Part shown: piece after piece, positions 43,543 to 52,220 of the stretch
Layout of the letters: every line of letters begins with the position of its first letter
How positions within the stretch are numbered: the stretch's first letter is position 1
Source: Paraburkholderia ginsengisoli NBRC 100965
GTDB taxonomy: Bacteria > Pseudomonadota > Gammaproteobacteria > Burkholderiales > Burkholderiaceae
Direction: 5' to 3'
NCBI RefSeq assembly: GCF_000739735.1
Contig: NZ_BBJF01000004.1
Span: 186,001 to 250,000 of the forward strand
Length of the DNA: 64,000 nucleotides
Program-made: the position numbers and the translations under genes
The notes under the pieces: model-generated
Databases searched by the model: none
Told to the model about the DNA's origin: nothing
The model's input: the letters and a program-made list of their open reading frames with translations, nothing else

Positions 43543-44165
43543 GGCTGAGCCTCCTTCGTTGAAAGAGGGGCGGCCTGTACGACCGGAGCCGGGATCGCAG
43601 GGGCGGATGCCGCCGACGGCACCGACGCTGGCGCGGTTGATGACGGCGTTACACCGGCTGCATCAGCGCGCGCGAAACAGATCGTGCGCGTCGAATCATC
43701 GCTTTGGAGTTGCCATGCGGGACCCGCCAGCGTTTGTAGGGCCTCGCGCAGCGTCATGGGGCCGAGACGCAGGTCGACGGCAGGCAAGGGCAGGGCGTAA
43801 GGCGGACCGGCGCTAGCGTCTTCGCACAACCGATATCCCGAGCGAAGGAGCAGATACCGTAGTGCATCGCCAATCGTGGCGCTGACGGCACCCGGCATGG
43901 TGATATCCACCACCTGCTGCAGCAGGTCATGCTGTCCGGCATCGGCACCGAGTTCAACGAGGGTGTAGCGGCCCGAGCGGATGACAGGGATCGACGTGGT
44001 GCGCTCCGTGGTGGCCTCCGGTGCCCAAGCGGGTTCGCGTTGTCCGGTAGCGCCCGGAGAATGGGGCGACGGGCTCGTGCATCCGGCGCTCAGGCCGATG
44101 GCGGCCCATAGGGCCGCGATACGGGTGAGGTTCCGGCATCGGCCGGATCGGGTCATGGCGCGCAT
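43539..44165 (-). CDS. pilL2: PFGI-1 class ICE type IV pilus protein PilL2 (TIGR03748)
   Basis: 208 residues from the ATG at 44165 (AGGAA 7 nt upstream). Lipoprotein leader with Cys (IGLSAGC), then 'RSGRYTLVELGADAGQHDLLQQVVDITMPGAVSATIGDALRYLLLRSGYRLC' and 'LPLPAVDLRLGPMTLREALQTLAG', the PilL N-terminal signature. It heads the TraD operon segment. No pilN/pilQ-type genes follow, so the full IVb pilus set is not in this window. Confidence 0.9.
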   Translation of the reverse strand: MRAMTRSGRCRNLTRIAALWAAIGLSAGCTSPSPHSPGATGQREPAWAPEATTERTTSIPVIRSGRYTLVELGADAGQHDLLQQVVDITMPGAVSATIGDALRYLLLRSGYRLCEDASAGPPYALPLPAVDLRLGPMTLREALQTLAGPAWQLQSDDSTRTICFARADAAGVTPSSTAPASVPSAASAPAIPAPVVQAAPLSTKEAQP

Positions 44166-44484
44166 GGGCGGGTTCCTGGAACGTCCAGTTGCCACCTTCG
44201 CTCCACAGTACACGTGCGTCAGCCAGGAATGAGCACTGGTCGATACCGCATTCCTGGCAGGCGCGTCGGTTGAAACGGCAAGCGACACTTGCCCGCTTCG
44301 GTGCCGTCCAACGTCGAACATGGGGGAGTAGAGCCAGACACGAAGGGGCCAACTTTGCCCGATCCCACGGCTGCCTTTATCATTATGAGAATAGGTAACA
44401 GGTATGGTATGAAGTTGTCGCCGAAGGTGCGCGGAAAACCACGCATATGCCCATCGAACACGTAAGTAAAAATAGGAGAATTGA

Positions 44485-44778
44485 ATGGCAAGCTATCGCG
44501 AACTCCTGAAGCAACGCGAGGAACTTCAAAGACAAATCGAGGCGGCGAGGGAGCAGGAAGTCGCAGCGGCAATCAGTAGGGTCCGCGAAGTAGTTGCTGA
44601 GTACGGGCTCACACCTGAGCAAGTGTTTTCGCGATCCAGTGCAAAATATGGCCCGAAACCGGGAACGAGGCCCGCCAAATATCGCGACCCGGCGTCCGGC
44701 GCGACGTGGGGCGGGATGGGCCGTGAGCCGTTGTGGATCAAAGGGCAGCCGCGCGAACAGTTTTTGATTAACCCCTGA
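44485..44778 (+). CDS. H-NS family nucleoid-associated protein (second, short form)
   Basis: 97 residues. N-terminal coiled coil (YRELLKQREELQRQIEAAREQEV), then the DNA-binding motif 'KYRDPASGATWGGMGREPLWIKG'. It lacks the Lys/Ala tail of the H-NS gene at 21288 and is only weakly alike outside the DNA-binding part, so the two are separate acquisitions. It heads the plus-strand cargo and is divergent from PilL2. Confidence 0.93.
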   Translation: MASYRELLKQREELQRQIEAAREQEVAAAISRVREVVAEYGLTPEQVFSRSSAKYGPKPGTRPAKYRDPASGATWGGMGREPLWIKGQPREQFLINP

Positions 44779-44849
44779 GCCGACGGAAAAGACGACGACG
44801 CGCGATGGGTCCCGCACGTCAGCCTGTATGCAATAACACACAAGCCAAA

Positions 44850-45122
44850 ATGAGCAAACAACAGCAGTTTCTCTGGGCGGTCCAGACAGCACTCCTGGCA
44901 AACGCGATCAACCTGTCATTAGAGCCTTCCAACGCGATCTCAAACCGCCACATCATTTCAGCATCGGGGACGCTCGGAACATTGGGGGATGCGCTGTACG
45001 CGAGTGAACGGATTCCAGATGGCCTGTCGGCGATCGAAGCAGCAATCGATTTTTGCGACTATATGCTGGCGAATCTGAGAGAAGACAGCGACACAGTGCC
45101 TTCGTGGTTCGCCCGAAGCTAA
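44850..45122 (+). CDS. Small hypothetical protein
   Basis: About 90 residues from the ATG at 44850; an in-frame ATG at 44805 would add 15 residues, and neither has a clear ribosome site. Mostly helical, no signal peptide or motif I recognise. It lies 71 nt after the H-NS gene and 17 nt before the next gene, and may share their transcript. Function unknown. Confidence 0.5.
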   Translation: MSKQQQFLWAVQTALLANAINLSLEPSNAISNRHIISASGTLGTLGDALYASERIPDGLSAIEAAIDFCDYMLANLREDSDTVPSWFARS

Positions 45123-45139
45123 GGTACAGAGAAGGGGAC

Positions 45140-45676
45140 ATGGCTGAATTTATCCCGCCGCAAGAAGAGGTCGGAAGGCGTGGGCATCTGCCAAACGTTC
45201 CCGCCACGCTCGTAGAACTGCACAGGCTGGTTTCGATATTCCTTGCCAGTAGGGGCTTCGCTGACCTTATCAGGGCTGCGACCGGACATGCTGCGGAACG
45301 ACATGATCCAGTGTTTCAGTTGCAGCAGGTCGAAGAGGATGAAATATCGAGAATATTGCTGACACTGGCGATCACGGCTCGGGTAGTGGACGATGCGAAT
45401 AATCGCCCGCTGGACCTGGTCGCCGGGGCGTGCGGGACCCTTGTGCCTGACAGTCAGACCCCGGATGTATGGCGTCCGTTAGAGCTGCGCGAGGCGTGCA
45501 ACAAACTGATTCACGCCGAACGCCGCCGATTTGACGTTGAGCACACCGCGGAAGGACGGCCATATTTCACACCTGCACTCTACCTCTACGGCCTGCAAGG
45601 ACGGACCCAGTGGAAGGCCACACTTGATGTGATTGCCTTCGCCAGGGAATATACGTCCTGCGTTACAGCCCTGTAA
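45140..45676 (+). CDS. Hypothetical protein, possible HEPN-like
   Basis: 178 residues from the ATG at 45140 with AAGGGG just upstream. Helical and soluble. The segment 'LELREACNKLIHAERRRFDVEH' (R117...H125) resembles the conserved helix of HEPN-type proteins, but the spacing between Arg and His is seven residues rather than four to six, so catalytic RNase activity is doubtful. No neighbour suggests a partner toxin or antitoxin. Confidence 0.55.
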   Translation: MAEFIPPQEEVGRRGHLPNVPATLVELHRLVSIFLASRGFADLIRAATGHAAERHDPVFQLQQVEEDEISRILLTLAITARVVDDANNRPLDLVAGACGTLVPDSQTPDVWRPLELREACNKLIHAERRRFDVEHTAEGRPYFTPALYLYGLQGRTQWKATLDVIAFAREYTSCVTAL

Positions 45677-45722
45677 TTTCGACTTGGAAAAACTGGGCGG
45701 AACCGAACATATGGAGACAGTC

Positions 45723-46058
45723 ATGAAGGCACGCCACAATGCGCAAAAGCTCATTCAGTGGTTGCATCAACATCAGCCCGCTACGGTTGCTCAGATCGCG
45801 GCGAACGGCGTAATGAATTCGCGCGACGCTTCTGATGCGGTCCAGTACGGTGTGCGGCACGGCGTGCTCGAACGGGTCAAGCGCCCTGATGCAAGTGCGA
45901 ACGCGAGAGTCCAGTACCGGTTGACGGGACAGGCACTGCCGGTCCTCAAGACCGCGGCGGCTCCGTCATTTGACGGGCTACTCCAGGCATGGGGCATCGC
46001 GCGCACACCACCACAACTGGAAGCGCGCACGTCGCGCAAATTGGAATTGGTCGGGTAA
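45723..46058 (+). CDS. Small winged-helix-like hypothetical protein
   Basis: 111 residues from the ATG at 45723, chosen for GGAG 6 nt upstream. 'NAQKLIQWLHQHQPATVAQIAANGVMNSRDASDAVQYGVRHGVLERVKR' reads like a helix-turn-helix with wing, and 'VQYRLTG' follows as the second strand. It could be a local transcription regulator; no target site was identified. Confidence 0.58.
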   Translation: MKARHNAQKLIQWLHQHQPATVAQIAANGVMNSRDASDAVQYGVRHGVLERVKRPDASANARVQYRLTGQALPVLKTAAAPSFDGLLQAWGIARTPPQLEARTSRKLELVG

Positions 46059-46073
46059 TAACGGACAAACCCC

Positions 46074-46841
46074 ATGAATCCCATTGTCACAAGCGCGCTT
46101 TGCGCGGGCCTCGTTTTCGCTGGGGGCGTCGGCGGAATTGTGTTGCACCGTTTGCTGCCAGAGACCCACCAGACGACAGAAACCCGTGATGTCGTTCGAT
46201 TGGCCATCGGTATGCTATCGGTCCTGGCGTCACTCGTGCTTGGACTGTTGATTTCGACGGCGAAGGCATCGTCGGACGGCACGGACCATGATGTCCGCAG
46301 CTTTTCAGCTGATGTGATCCTGCTCAGTGAAACGCTGCGCGACTACGGGCAGACAGCGGCGATTCCAGCAGGGCTGCTGCGAGACTTTACGGTGCAAACG
46401 ATTCAGGACATTTGGCCAACAGACGAGGCTCCTGCAGAGTTGGCCGACGAGCGGACAGGGCAAATACTGGAACACGTTCGAGAGCAGATTCGCGCGCTGC
46501 AGCCGGTGGATACGGGTCAACACTGGCTTCAGGATCAGGCACTGCAGATTGTCACGTCGTTGATTCGGCAACGATGGCAGTTGATCGAACACCAGGGGCC
46601 GAACATTCGCCCGATCGTCCTGGTCGTGCTCGTATCGTGGATTACGGTAATTTTCGCGAGCTTTGGATTCAATGCGCCACAGAATGCAACGGTAGTTACC
46701 GCGTTTCTGGTCGGTGCATGTGCCATTGGAGGCGCCGTGTTCCTGGTCCTGGCGATGGACAATCCATTTCACGGCCTCCTGAGAATATCGCCGATCCCGA
46801 TGCAGAATGCACTTATCCATGTGACGTCGTGGTCGCGATAG
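46074..46841 (+). CDS. Bestrophin-like (DUF4239) membrane protein
   Basis: 255 residues with two N-terminal helices (ALCAGLVFAGGVGGIVL and LAIGMLSVLASLVLGLLIS, followed by TAKAS), a helical soluble domain, and two C-terminal helices (IVLVVLVSWITVIFASFG and FLVGACAIGGAVFLVLAM) before 'DNPFHGLLRIS'. The 'LVLGLLISTAKAS' and 'NPF.G...IS' motifs mark DUF4239. Possible ion channel; no link to conjugation is known. Confidence 0.85.
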   Translation: MNPIVTSALCAGLVFAGGVGGIVLHRLLPETHQTTETRDVVRLAIGMLSVLASLVLGLLISTAKASSDGTDHDVRSFSADVILLSETLRDYGQTAAIPAGLLRDFTVQTIQDIWPTDEAPAELADERTGQILEHVREQIRALQPVDTGQHWLQDQALQIVTSLIRQRWQLIEHQGPNIRPIVLVVLVSWITVIFASFGFNAPQNATVVTAFLVGACAIGGAVFLVLAMDNPFHGLLRISPIPMQNALIHVTSWSR

Positions 46842-47047
46842 TCCTGATTTCATCGCCAACCCGGGAACTGTATTCAACAGACGCGCCAGCACGAATCGCC
46901 CCGATAGCTATAGGAGCAGCCGACTATCATCGAGTCACGGGCGCCGTGGTGTGTGTGGATGTCGTAGATGAGCTGATGCAGACCTCGTCACCTTCCCGTA
47001 ACAGTACTTATCACGTAACTGGAACTCTCCAGGCCCCGTTATAACGA

Positions 47048-47069
47048 GACAGCCCCCGAAGGGGCTGTC
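47048..47069. terminator. Bidirectional terminator hairpin between DUF4239 and helicase genes
   Basis: Perfect 9-bp inverted repeat GACAGCCCC/GGGGCTGTC with a CGAA loop, between convergent genes that end at 46841 and 47086. On the minus strand a TATAA-rich tail follows; on the plus strand no U tract is seen. The 46842-47047 stretch holds no gene. Confidence 0.7.
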
Positions 47070-47085
47070 GAAGGCTGAGCCAGAT

Positions 47086-49356
47086 TTAATGGACGAGCTG
47101 TCGTGCGAGTGCGACCTCGACCGAATCGCCATCCGGGTTCAATACATCGAGCCCCGACTCCGGCACGTCTCCCGACGTGCTTTGCGATACCAGGATCTTC
47201 CTGGCCATCAGACCGAGGCAAGTCATCTGCGACGTGTCCGCATAGCCGAGAAAAATCACCTTCACGGGTTGCTTCTGCCCGATACGCCATGAACGCCGTG
47301 CGGCCTGCTGCAACGAATACACGTTGTAGCCCGACTGCATGAACACGATCGTTGGAAACTCCAGCAGATCGAGACCGGTTTTGACGAGCTCCGGATTGGT
47401 GATGAGCACGTCGATGCCGCGGTCCAGTTGCTCGGCGATCCAGTCTTCCCGGCGGGAGGCATCCACGCTTGCGCGCAGCACCGCCACCTTGAAGCCTTCC
47501 TGTTCGAGCAGCACCTTCAGGCGTGAGGTCGTGTCGCGTGTGCCGGTATAGACGCTATAGACCAGGGTCTTTCGACCGGCGGCCTTTTCCTGCCGGCAGA
47601 TATCGACAAGCTCACGCTCCTTGGGCATCACCTCCAGCTCATTGAACTGCGAGGGCGCAAAGGCCAGCAGCTCGCGGGACCGGGGGTGTTTGACCGTCTC
47701 CGTGCGAAAACACGTATCCGGCCACGCCAGCAGCACGTTCAGAACAACACCGAGTAGCGTCGTGTCGCGTTTGGCCAGCGCCTGCTTCAGCGCCAGCGTA
47801 AGCGTGCCCGCCATCGTGCGGTAGGCTTGCGCCTGGCCGGTGGTCATGGCGACCTCACGAAACTCCTCGTCGTAGGGCGGCAGCACATTGCCACCGATGT
47901 CCTTCAACTTCAGGAAGACCGTGAAGGGCAGGACGCAACGCAATACACCCTTTGGACCAAAACCCGGCGCCTTGACCGTGCGCACCGATACCCTGGTGCC
48001 TTTGGCGGTCTTGTGTGCTGTGCCCTTGTTTTCCGAATAGATATCCTTGAGCACGCCATGGTCGCGCATGAACGCCATCGCAGCCGACGTCATGCTGCCT
48101 TGCTTCGTTGGCCGGTAGCCGTCTTCGATCATTCGCCCAGGCAGGGCACGGAATAGCAGATAGAAAAGGTCATCGCCGTAGCCGCCCATCAAGGTGCCGG
48201 TGAGCAGAAGCGTCTTGCGTGCTTTCGCCGCCAGCACACCCATCGCCTGGCCCTGGGCAGAACCGCCGTTCTTGTACTCGTGCGCCTCGTCGGCGATGAG
48301 CAGGTCGAACGTGCCCTGGGGTAGTTGGCGTTTGATAAATTCCGAAGGCTGGTAGCCACCTTCGCCGAAGCCGAACTCCATACTTGCCATTGCGCGTTCC
48401 ATGCGATGCGCCTGCCGATCAGAAAACACCAGCTCGCCGTTACCGTCCATCAGGTTGATGAACTCGTGGATGTTGTCCCCGAGCATCGACGCGAGAAAGG
48501 CATCGCCGAACTTCTGCATCAGTTTCTGTGCGGTGATTTCGCCGATCGTCGGAATACGCTTTAACGCTTTGAGTACGGCGGAGGATTGATCACTGGCGGA
48601 TAACCCCCTGGGTCGAATCAGTGTCCAGAGTGCAGCCTCGCAGTCACTGCATTTGCGGCGGGATTCCTCCGCTTCGAGTTCGACCGTATTGAGCGGTTCG
48701 CCGTCCGGGTCAGTGATGATGTGGCCACAGTGTGGGCAGACACCGATCAGTCCATGACGGGTTCTCCGCTGTACGAACGACGGCTTCCAGTGAAAGCCCA
48801 TGCGCATGCGCACACGTCCAAGGACGAAGAATTCCTGGCCCTGGGCGGGTACACCCAACTGCTCGCGCAGCTTCAGCAGTTTGACAAGCGTATCCGGGCC
48901 GTTAAGCACCCAGACCTTGGCGCCCGCCACCGTCTCCTGGATCTCACGCCGCCATTTGTAGACGAGATGCGGCGGAGAGAGGACCAGGGTACGGCGGTAG
49001 CCTTCGGCATTGAGTACGGCCGCCGTGGCGATACCGACGGTTGTCTTGCCGCAGCCCATCTCACCGTTCACGATCGCGGCGCGTTCGCCACGATCAATCA
49101 GCAGCTCGGTGACGGCGTGGACGACATCGGCTTGTGCCGGGAACAGCTGGCGTTTGAGACCAGCGATGACGCGCTGCCGATGGCTTCGCGGCAGACCCGC
49201 ATAGACGGGCGGATTGGCGCGGTTGAGTGAATCGAGCAGATCGTCGCCGAATTCCGTGACGAAGTCCGGCAGACTCACGGTGAGAGGATCGGTGGCCGTC
49301 TCGAGCAGGTCGCCCTGCACGGTGGTGTTCTGATCGGGTACGAGGTTGGTGGACAT
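47086..49356 (-). CDS. SNF2/DEAD-type helicase of the ICE
   Basis: 756 residues from the ATG at 49356 (AGGAG 6 nt upstream). Motif I 'NGEMGCGKTTVG', motif II 'LLIADEAHEYKNGG', and C-terminal helicase motifs 'GIDVLITNPELVKTGLDLL' and 'QQAARRSWRIGQKQPVKVIFLG' (SNF2 type). A zinc ribbon, CPHC...CSDC, is inserted between motifs I and II. Helicases of this type are conserved beside the methyltransferase/DUF3275 cluster of ICEclc-like elements; a role in unwinding or in replication of the excised circle is inferred. A recurrent leader hairpin precedes it. Confidence 0.9.
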   Translation of the reverse strand: MSTNLVPDQNTTVQGDLLETATDPLTVSLPDFVTEFGDDLLDSLNRANPPVYAGLPRSHRQRVIAGLKRQLFPAQADVVHAVTELLIDRGERAAIVNGEMGCGKTTVGIATAAVLNAEGYRRTLVLSPPHLVYKWRREIQETVAGAKVWVLNGPDTLVKLLKLREQLGVPAQGQEFFVLGRVRMRMGFHWKPSFVQRRTRHGLIGVCPHCGHIITDPDGEPLNTVELEAEESRRKCSDCEAALWTLIRPRGLSASDQSSAVLKALKRIPTIGEITAQKLMQKFGDAFLASMLGDNIHEFINLMDGNGELVFSDRQAHRMERAMASMEFGFGEGGYQPSEFIKRQLPQGTFDLLIADEAHEYKNGGSAQGQAMGVLAAKARKTLLLTGTLMGGYGDDLFYLLFRALPGRMIEDGYRPTKQGSMTSAAMAFMRDHGVLKDIYSENKGTAHKTAKGTRVSVRTVKAPGFGPKGVLRCVLPFTVFLKLKDIGGNVLPPYDEEFREVAMTTGQAQAYRTMAGTLTLALKQALAKRDTTLLGVVLNVLLAWPDTCFRTETVKHPRSRELLAFAPSQFNELEVMPKERELVDICRQEKAAGRKTLVYSVYTGTRDTTSRLKVLLEQEGFKVAVLRASVDASRREDWIAEQLDRGIDVLITNPELVKTGLDLLEFPTIVFMQSGYNVYSLQQAARRSWRIGQKQPVKVIFLGYADTSQMTCLGLMARKILVSQSTSGDVPESGLDVLNPDGDSVEVALARQLVH

Positions 49357-49390
49357 GATGTGCTCCTGGGAAAAGCGGAGCACGCACCGT

Positions 49391-49419
49391 CCCCATGGGG
49401 CGATGGCATGCCCCGAGGG
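49391..49419 (-). promoter_or_regulatory. Leader hairpin, helicase copy
   Basis: mRNA sense CCCTCGGGGC...GCCCCATGGGG: outer CCC/GGG and inner GGGGC/GCCCC stems with an 8-nt loop. It lies 35 nt upstream of the helicase start, outside the ribosome site. Confidence 0.55.
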
Positions 49420-49460
49420 TGAAAAGAAGGGACCAGCGGAAGAACCGGCCTGGTGGAGAG

Positions 49461-49778
49461 TCAAGATTCGTCTGGGAGTCGAATCGTGGTCACGCTGCGA
49501 TCGGCTTCGGTGATGATCCAGAGCGTGATGTCGGATGCGATCCGATACGATGAAGCGAGGCGACCATCGTTGCATAACGACACATCGTTGAAGAGGCGAT
49601 CTGCTTCGCTGATGTCGCCCCAATCAGTGTTGAGGTGACGCCGCAGATAGAGCGCCGCGAATAGACGGCCTTGCATTTCAAGTGTCTTGACTCCGGGACT
49701 AACTTTAAGCCGACCGGGATTGAAGCGGGGATCGCCGATGGCGACGCAGAGTGAACCGAATTGAAAGATCAACATCAT
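49461..49778 (-). CDS. Conserved small ICE protein, paralogue A
   Basis: 105 residues from the ATG at 49778 (GGAG upstream). 'PRFNPGRLKVSPGV', 'LRRHLNTDWGDI' and the C-terminal 'TLWIITEADRSVTTIRLPDE' form a pattern that repeats in the next gene upstream (49856). It is soluble and acidic with no known function. Tandem copies of this family occur in related ICEs between the helicase and the DUF6094 methyltransferase. Confidence 0.82.
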   Translation of the reverse strand: MMLIFQFGSLCVAIGDPRFNPGRLKVSPGVKTLEMQGRLFAALYLRRHLNTDWGDISEADRLFNDVSLCNDGRLASSYRIASDITLWIITEADRSVTTIRLPDES

Positions 49779-49809
49779 GATGCACAGCTCCAGGTGAGGG
49801 GCCGCGACA

Positions 49810-49838
49810 CCCCATCGGGGTGGCATGGCCCCGGTGGG
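49810..49838 (-). promoter_or_regulatory. Leader hairpin, paralogue A copy
   Basis: mRNA sense CCCACCGGGGCC...CCCCGATGGGG: outer CCC/GGG and inner GGGG/CCCC stems. It lies between the stop of paralogue B (49856) and the start of paralogue A. Confidence 0.55.
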
Positions 49839-49855
49839 TGGTGGTATGAGCAGGA

Positions 49856-50164
49856 TCAGTATTCGTTGGGCAGCAGCAATGTCGTGACGCTGCGATCCCA
49901 TTCGGTGATGATCCAGAACGTCAGGTCAGAATCGCCCTGATAGCACGAGAACAGGCGATCTTCGCCGGATATCAATGCGGCATCGTTTCGCCGTTGGCCG
50001 CCGAGGCCCACGTCGCCCCAATCACCGCTGAGATGGCGGTGCAGGTACGAGCCGGGATTGAACCGGCCTTGCTGGACCAGCTCATTGATCCCGATGGTCA
50101 TGAGGATGCGGCCAGGCGAGAAGCGCGCATTGGGAATCAGGCTGAAGAGTGTTTCTTCTGCCAT
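49856..50164 (-). CDS. Conserved small ICE protein, paralogue B
   Basis: 102 residues. 'NARFSPGRILMTIGI', 'LHRHLSGDWGDVG' and 'LTFWIITEWDRSVTTLLLPNEY' align with paralogue A, with about half of the residues shared in the C-terminal 60. The two genes arose by tandem duplication and have diverged. The ribosome site is weak (GAG). Function unknown. Confidence 0.82.
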   Translation of the reverse strand: MAEETLFSLIPNARFSPGRILMTIGINELVQQGRFNPGSYLHRHLSGDWGDVGLGGQRRNDAALISGEDRLFSCYQGDSDLTFWIITEWDRSVTTLLLPNEY

Positions 50165-50198
50165 GTCGAACTCGTTGAGGATGGAGGGGGCACGGCAT

Positions 50199-50226
50199 CC
50201 CCGCGGGGTGACGTGACCCCAGTGGG
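50199..50226 (-). promoter_or_regulatory. Leader hairpin, paralogue B copy
   Basis: mRNA sense CCCACTGGGGTCACGTCACC followed by CCGCGGGG: outer CCC/GGG, inner GGGG(T)/(A)CCCC. The inner stem differs in sequence from the other copies but keeps its pairing, which supports an RNA structure. Confidence 0.55.
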
Positions 50227-50261
50227 TGGATGGAGTGACGGCGAACCGTCAGGGATAGCGA

Positions 50262-51371
50262 TTAGCGGATGGTCAGCACTTCGCCTGTCGTTGGCGAGCC
50301 CGGTGTCATGTCCCAGGCGCGGATGACCGGCACGAACCTGTCGGTAAGAATGCGTGTTTCGGCCACGGAGCCGTCGTCACGTTCGGTGTACTCCGTCTGG
50401 TGGGTTTTCTCCTTGTGGGTGTCGCCTTTCACGACGAGCGTTCGGCCACTTTTTGACTGCACGACACCTGAAATCGCACCCGCGGCCAGAGCCAGGGCTA
50501 GATGCCAGTGGGACAATGCGCGCGCGGGTGGCCGCAATGACTGCTGTGCGGCACCGAGATACGTGTCGAGCATCGGCCAGAGTCCGCGTAGCCGACCGAC
50601 TTCGTCGGCGAACTGCTCGGGCTCCATCGTGACGCGATAGAAGTGCTCCGGTTCGGTGGGGCTGACGGGAACGGTGTACGGCAGGAACGGCCATTCGAGC
50701 GGCAACTCCTCTGCTTCACCATCGCCTTGCCCGATCTGCAGCAGCAAACCGCGTGTGGCTTTGACTGAATCCGAGAGTTGCTCGCGCTGGCGAATCCGGC
50801 GTCCGAAGATGACGACCTGCCTGAACTGCGTCTCCACCGCACGGTAGATGCGCAGGTCAGCAAAATGGCGCGTCAGCCATCCGACCAGCTCGGCGTCGAG
50901 CACGTAGGACGGTACGATGAAGATCAGGACGCCGCCATACTGCAATAACGGCAGCGCGCGCTGATAGAACAGCTTCTCCAGCCGGGCGCGCCCCTGACCT
51001 TGATAGCCGATATTGCCGTTGACGTCCCTGGACAGGTCGCCATACGGTGGATTCAGCCACATCAGTCCGAAGGCTTGCCGTGAGATCAGCGTATCCATCA
51101 GGTCGCCGTGCAGGCAATGATTGACCAGTTGCCGGGCGTGGTTCGCACGCTCGGCGTCGTACTCCACGGCGAACGCCTGAACCTGCTCGCGCCCGAGGAT
51201 GTGAGCGGCTTCGGCGATCGCCACGCCTTCGCCGGCGCAGGGATCAAGGATGCACATGGGGCCGTTGGCCGGTGCGAGAGCAGACAGTGTCCGCTCCAAC
51301 GTAGGCTCGTCGGTGGGGAAGTAACCGTTCTTGATGAAATTACGCGCAAGGCGCGGGAACATGAGAGCCAT
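50262..51371 (-). CDS. DUF6094 N6-adenine-type DNA methyltransferase
   Basis: 369 residues from the ATG at 51371 (AGGAG 6 nt upstream). SAM-binding motif I DPCAGEG (43-49) and catalytic motif IV NPPY (107-110) identify an amino-methyltransferase, likely m6A. 'LDAELVGWLTRHFADLRIYRAVETQFRQVVIFGRR' is typical of the TaqI/M.BseCI-like fold. No restriction partner is next to it. In this ICE class such orphan enzymes are thought to protect the incoming element from host restriction. Confidence 0.87.
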   Translation of the reverse strand: MALMFPRLARNFIKNGYFPTDEPTLERTLSALAPANGPMCILDPCAGEGVAIAEAAHILGREQVQAFAVEYDAERANHARQLVNHCLHGDLMDTLISRQAFGLMWLNPPYGDLSRDVNGNIGYQGQGRARLEKLFYQRALPLLQYGGVLIFIVPSYVLDAELVGWLTRHFADLRIYRAVETQFRQVVIFGRRIRQREQLSDSVKATRGLLLQIGQGDGEAEELPLEWPFLPYTVPVSPTEPEHFYRVTMEPEQFADEVGRLRGLWPMLDTYLGAAQQSLRPPARALSHWHLALALAAGAISGVVQSKSGRTLVVKGDTHKEKTHQTEYTERDDGSVAETRILTDRFVPVIRAWDMTPGSPTTGEVLTIR

Positions 51372-51400
51372 GGAGTTCTCCTGATAGACGGATGAAAGAG

Positions 51401-51429
51401 GGCGGGCACACGCGGCGTGCGTGCCCCGG
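51401..51429 (-). promoter_or_regulatory. Leader hairpin, DUF6094 copy (variant)
   Basis: mRNA sense GGGGCACGCACG and CCGCGTGTGCCC form a strong GGGCAC/GTGCCC stem. It has the place and size of the other leader hairpins but only one clear helix. Confidence 0.45.
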
Positions 51430-51438
51430 TTGAAAAGA

Positions 51439-52089
51439 TCACGCGACACGTCGAAGCGGTGCGTTCGCGGCCAGTTCGTACTGCGATGCACCAAGCGTGC
51501 CGTGACGGATCAAGTCGCCCAGCGCCGACGTCAGTACCGGTATGTTGAGTGCCAGCCGATGGCCTTCCAGCGGCCCGAGGGCGAACGGAAGACGGGACAG
51601 CATGTCCCGCGACTGCAACAGATCCAGCACGATCTCGCGCCAGTGGTCGAGCAACGGCAATGGGCAGGTGTCCTGCACTAGCGTCCATAAACGATCGAGC
51701 TGATGGGCAGAACCCCGGGGGAGTAGGGCCAGTGCGCTGGCGTTGGTTTTATCGGGCTTCACACAGCGGCGATCGAACAGCCACAGGTGAACCATGGAGC
51801 CGAACAGCGTGCGCCGGAATGCACGCGTGCTGCGCTTCTCCAGGTGCTCGACGTTGCCGACGAAGACCGGGATCGAACTGCCCTGTTCGGTGACGATGTG
51901 AAACTGGTCCAATCCCTGCGCGTCGCGCCCGAGGGTCAGGCGGGCCAGAAATTCCTGGACGGCGGTGTCACGCGCCCAGACGGACAGGAATACCAGATTG
52001 CCGTGTTCGTCACTGACGCAGCCGTCGGCCATCAGATCGGGGCATTCGTCGATGCGATACAGCGGGGTGGAAGATGAAGGTGTGGGCAT
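51439..52089 (-). CDS. Conserved ICE hypothetical protein
   Basis: 216 residues from the ATG at 52089 (GAGG upstream; the longer frame runs through the leader hairpin). Soluble, with 'LYRIDECPDLMADGCVSDEHGNLVFLSVWARDTAVQEFLARLTLG' and 'LPLLDHWREIVLDLLQSRDMLSRLPFALGPLEGHRLAL'. No known catalytic motif. Occurs next to DUF6094 methyltransferase genes in related ICEs. Confidence 0.75.
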   Translation of the reverse strand: MPTPSSSTPLYRIDECPDLMADGCVSDEHGNLVFLSVWARDTAVQEFLARLTLGRDAQGLDQFHIVTEQGSSIPVFVGNVEHLEKRSTRAFRRTLFGSMVHLWLFDRRCVKPDKTNASALALLPRGSAHQLDRLWTLVQDTCPLPLLDHWREIVLDLLQSRDMLSRLPFALGPLEGHRLALNIPVLTSALGDLIRHGTLGASQYELAANAPLRRVA

Positions 52090-52120
52090 GGTGATGTCCT
52101 CGAAAGAAAAGGGACAGCAC

Positions 52121-52152
52121 TTGCCCGATGGGGCAAGGCCTGCCCCGTGGGG
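52121..52152 (-). promoter_or_regulatory. Leader hairpin, copy before the 52089 gene
   Basis: mRNA sense CCCCACGGGGCA...TGCCCCATCGGGCAA: inner GGGGCA/TGCCCC stem and outer CCC/GGG, almost identical in layout to the radC copy. It lies 31 nt before the start. Confidence 0.6.
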
Positions 52153-52220
52153 TGAGAAAGACTCTGTTACTCCGGCTCGAATGGCCGGGTGTGCGGCTTG
52201 GGAATATGCATCTCGCGGGA

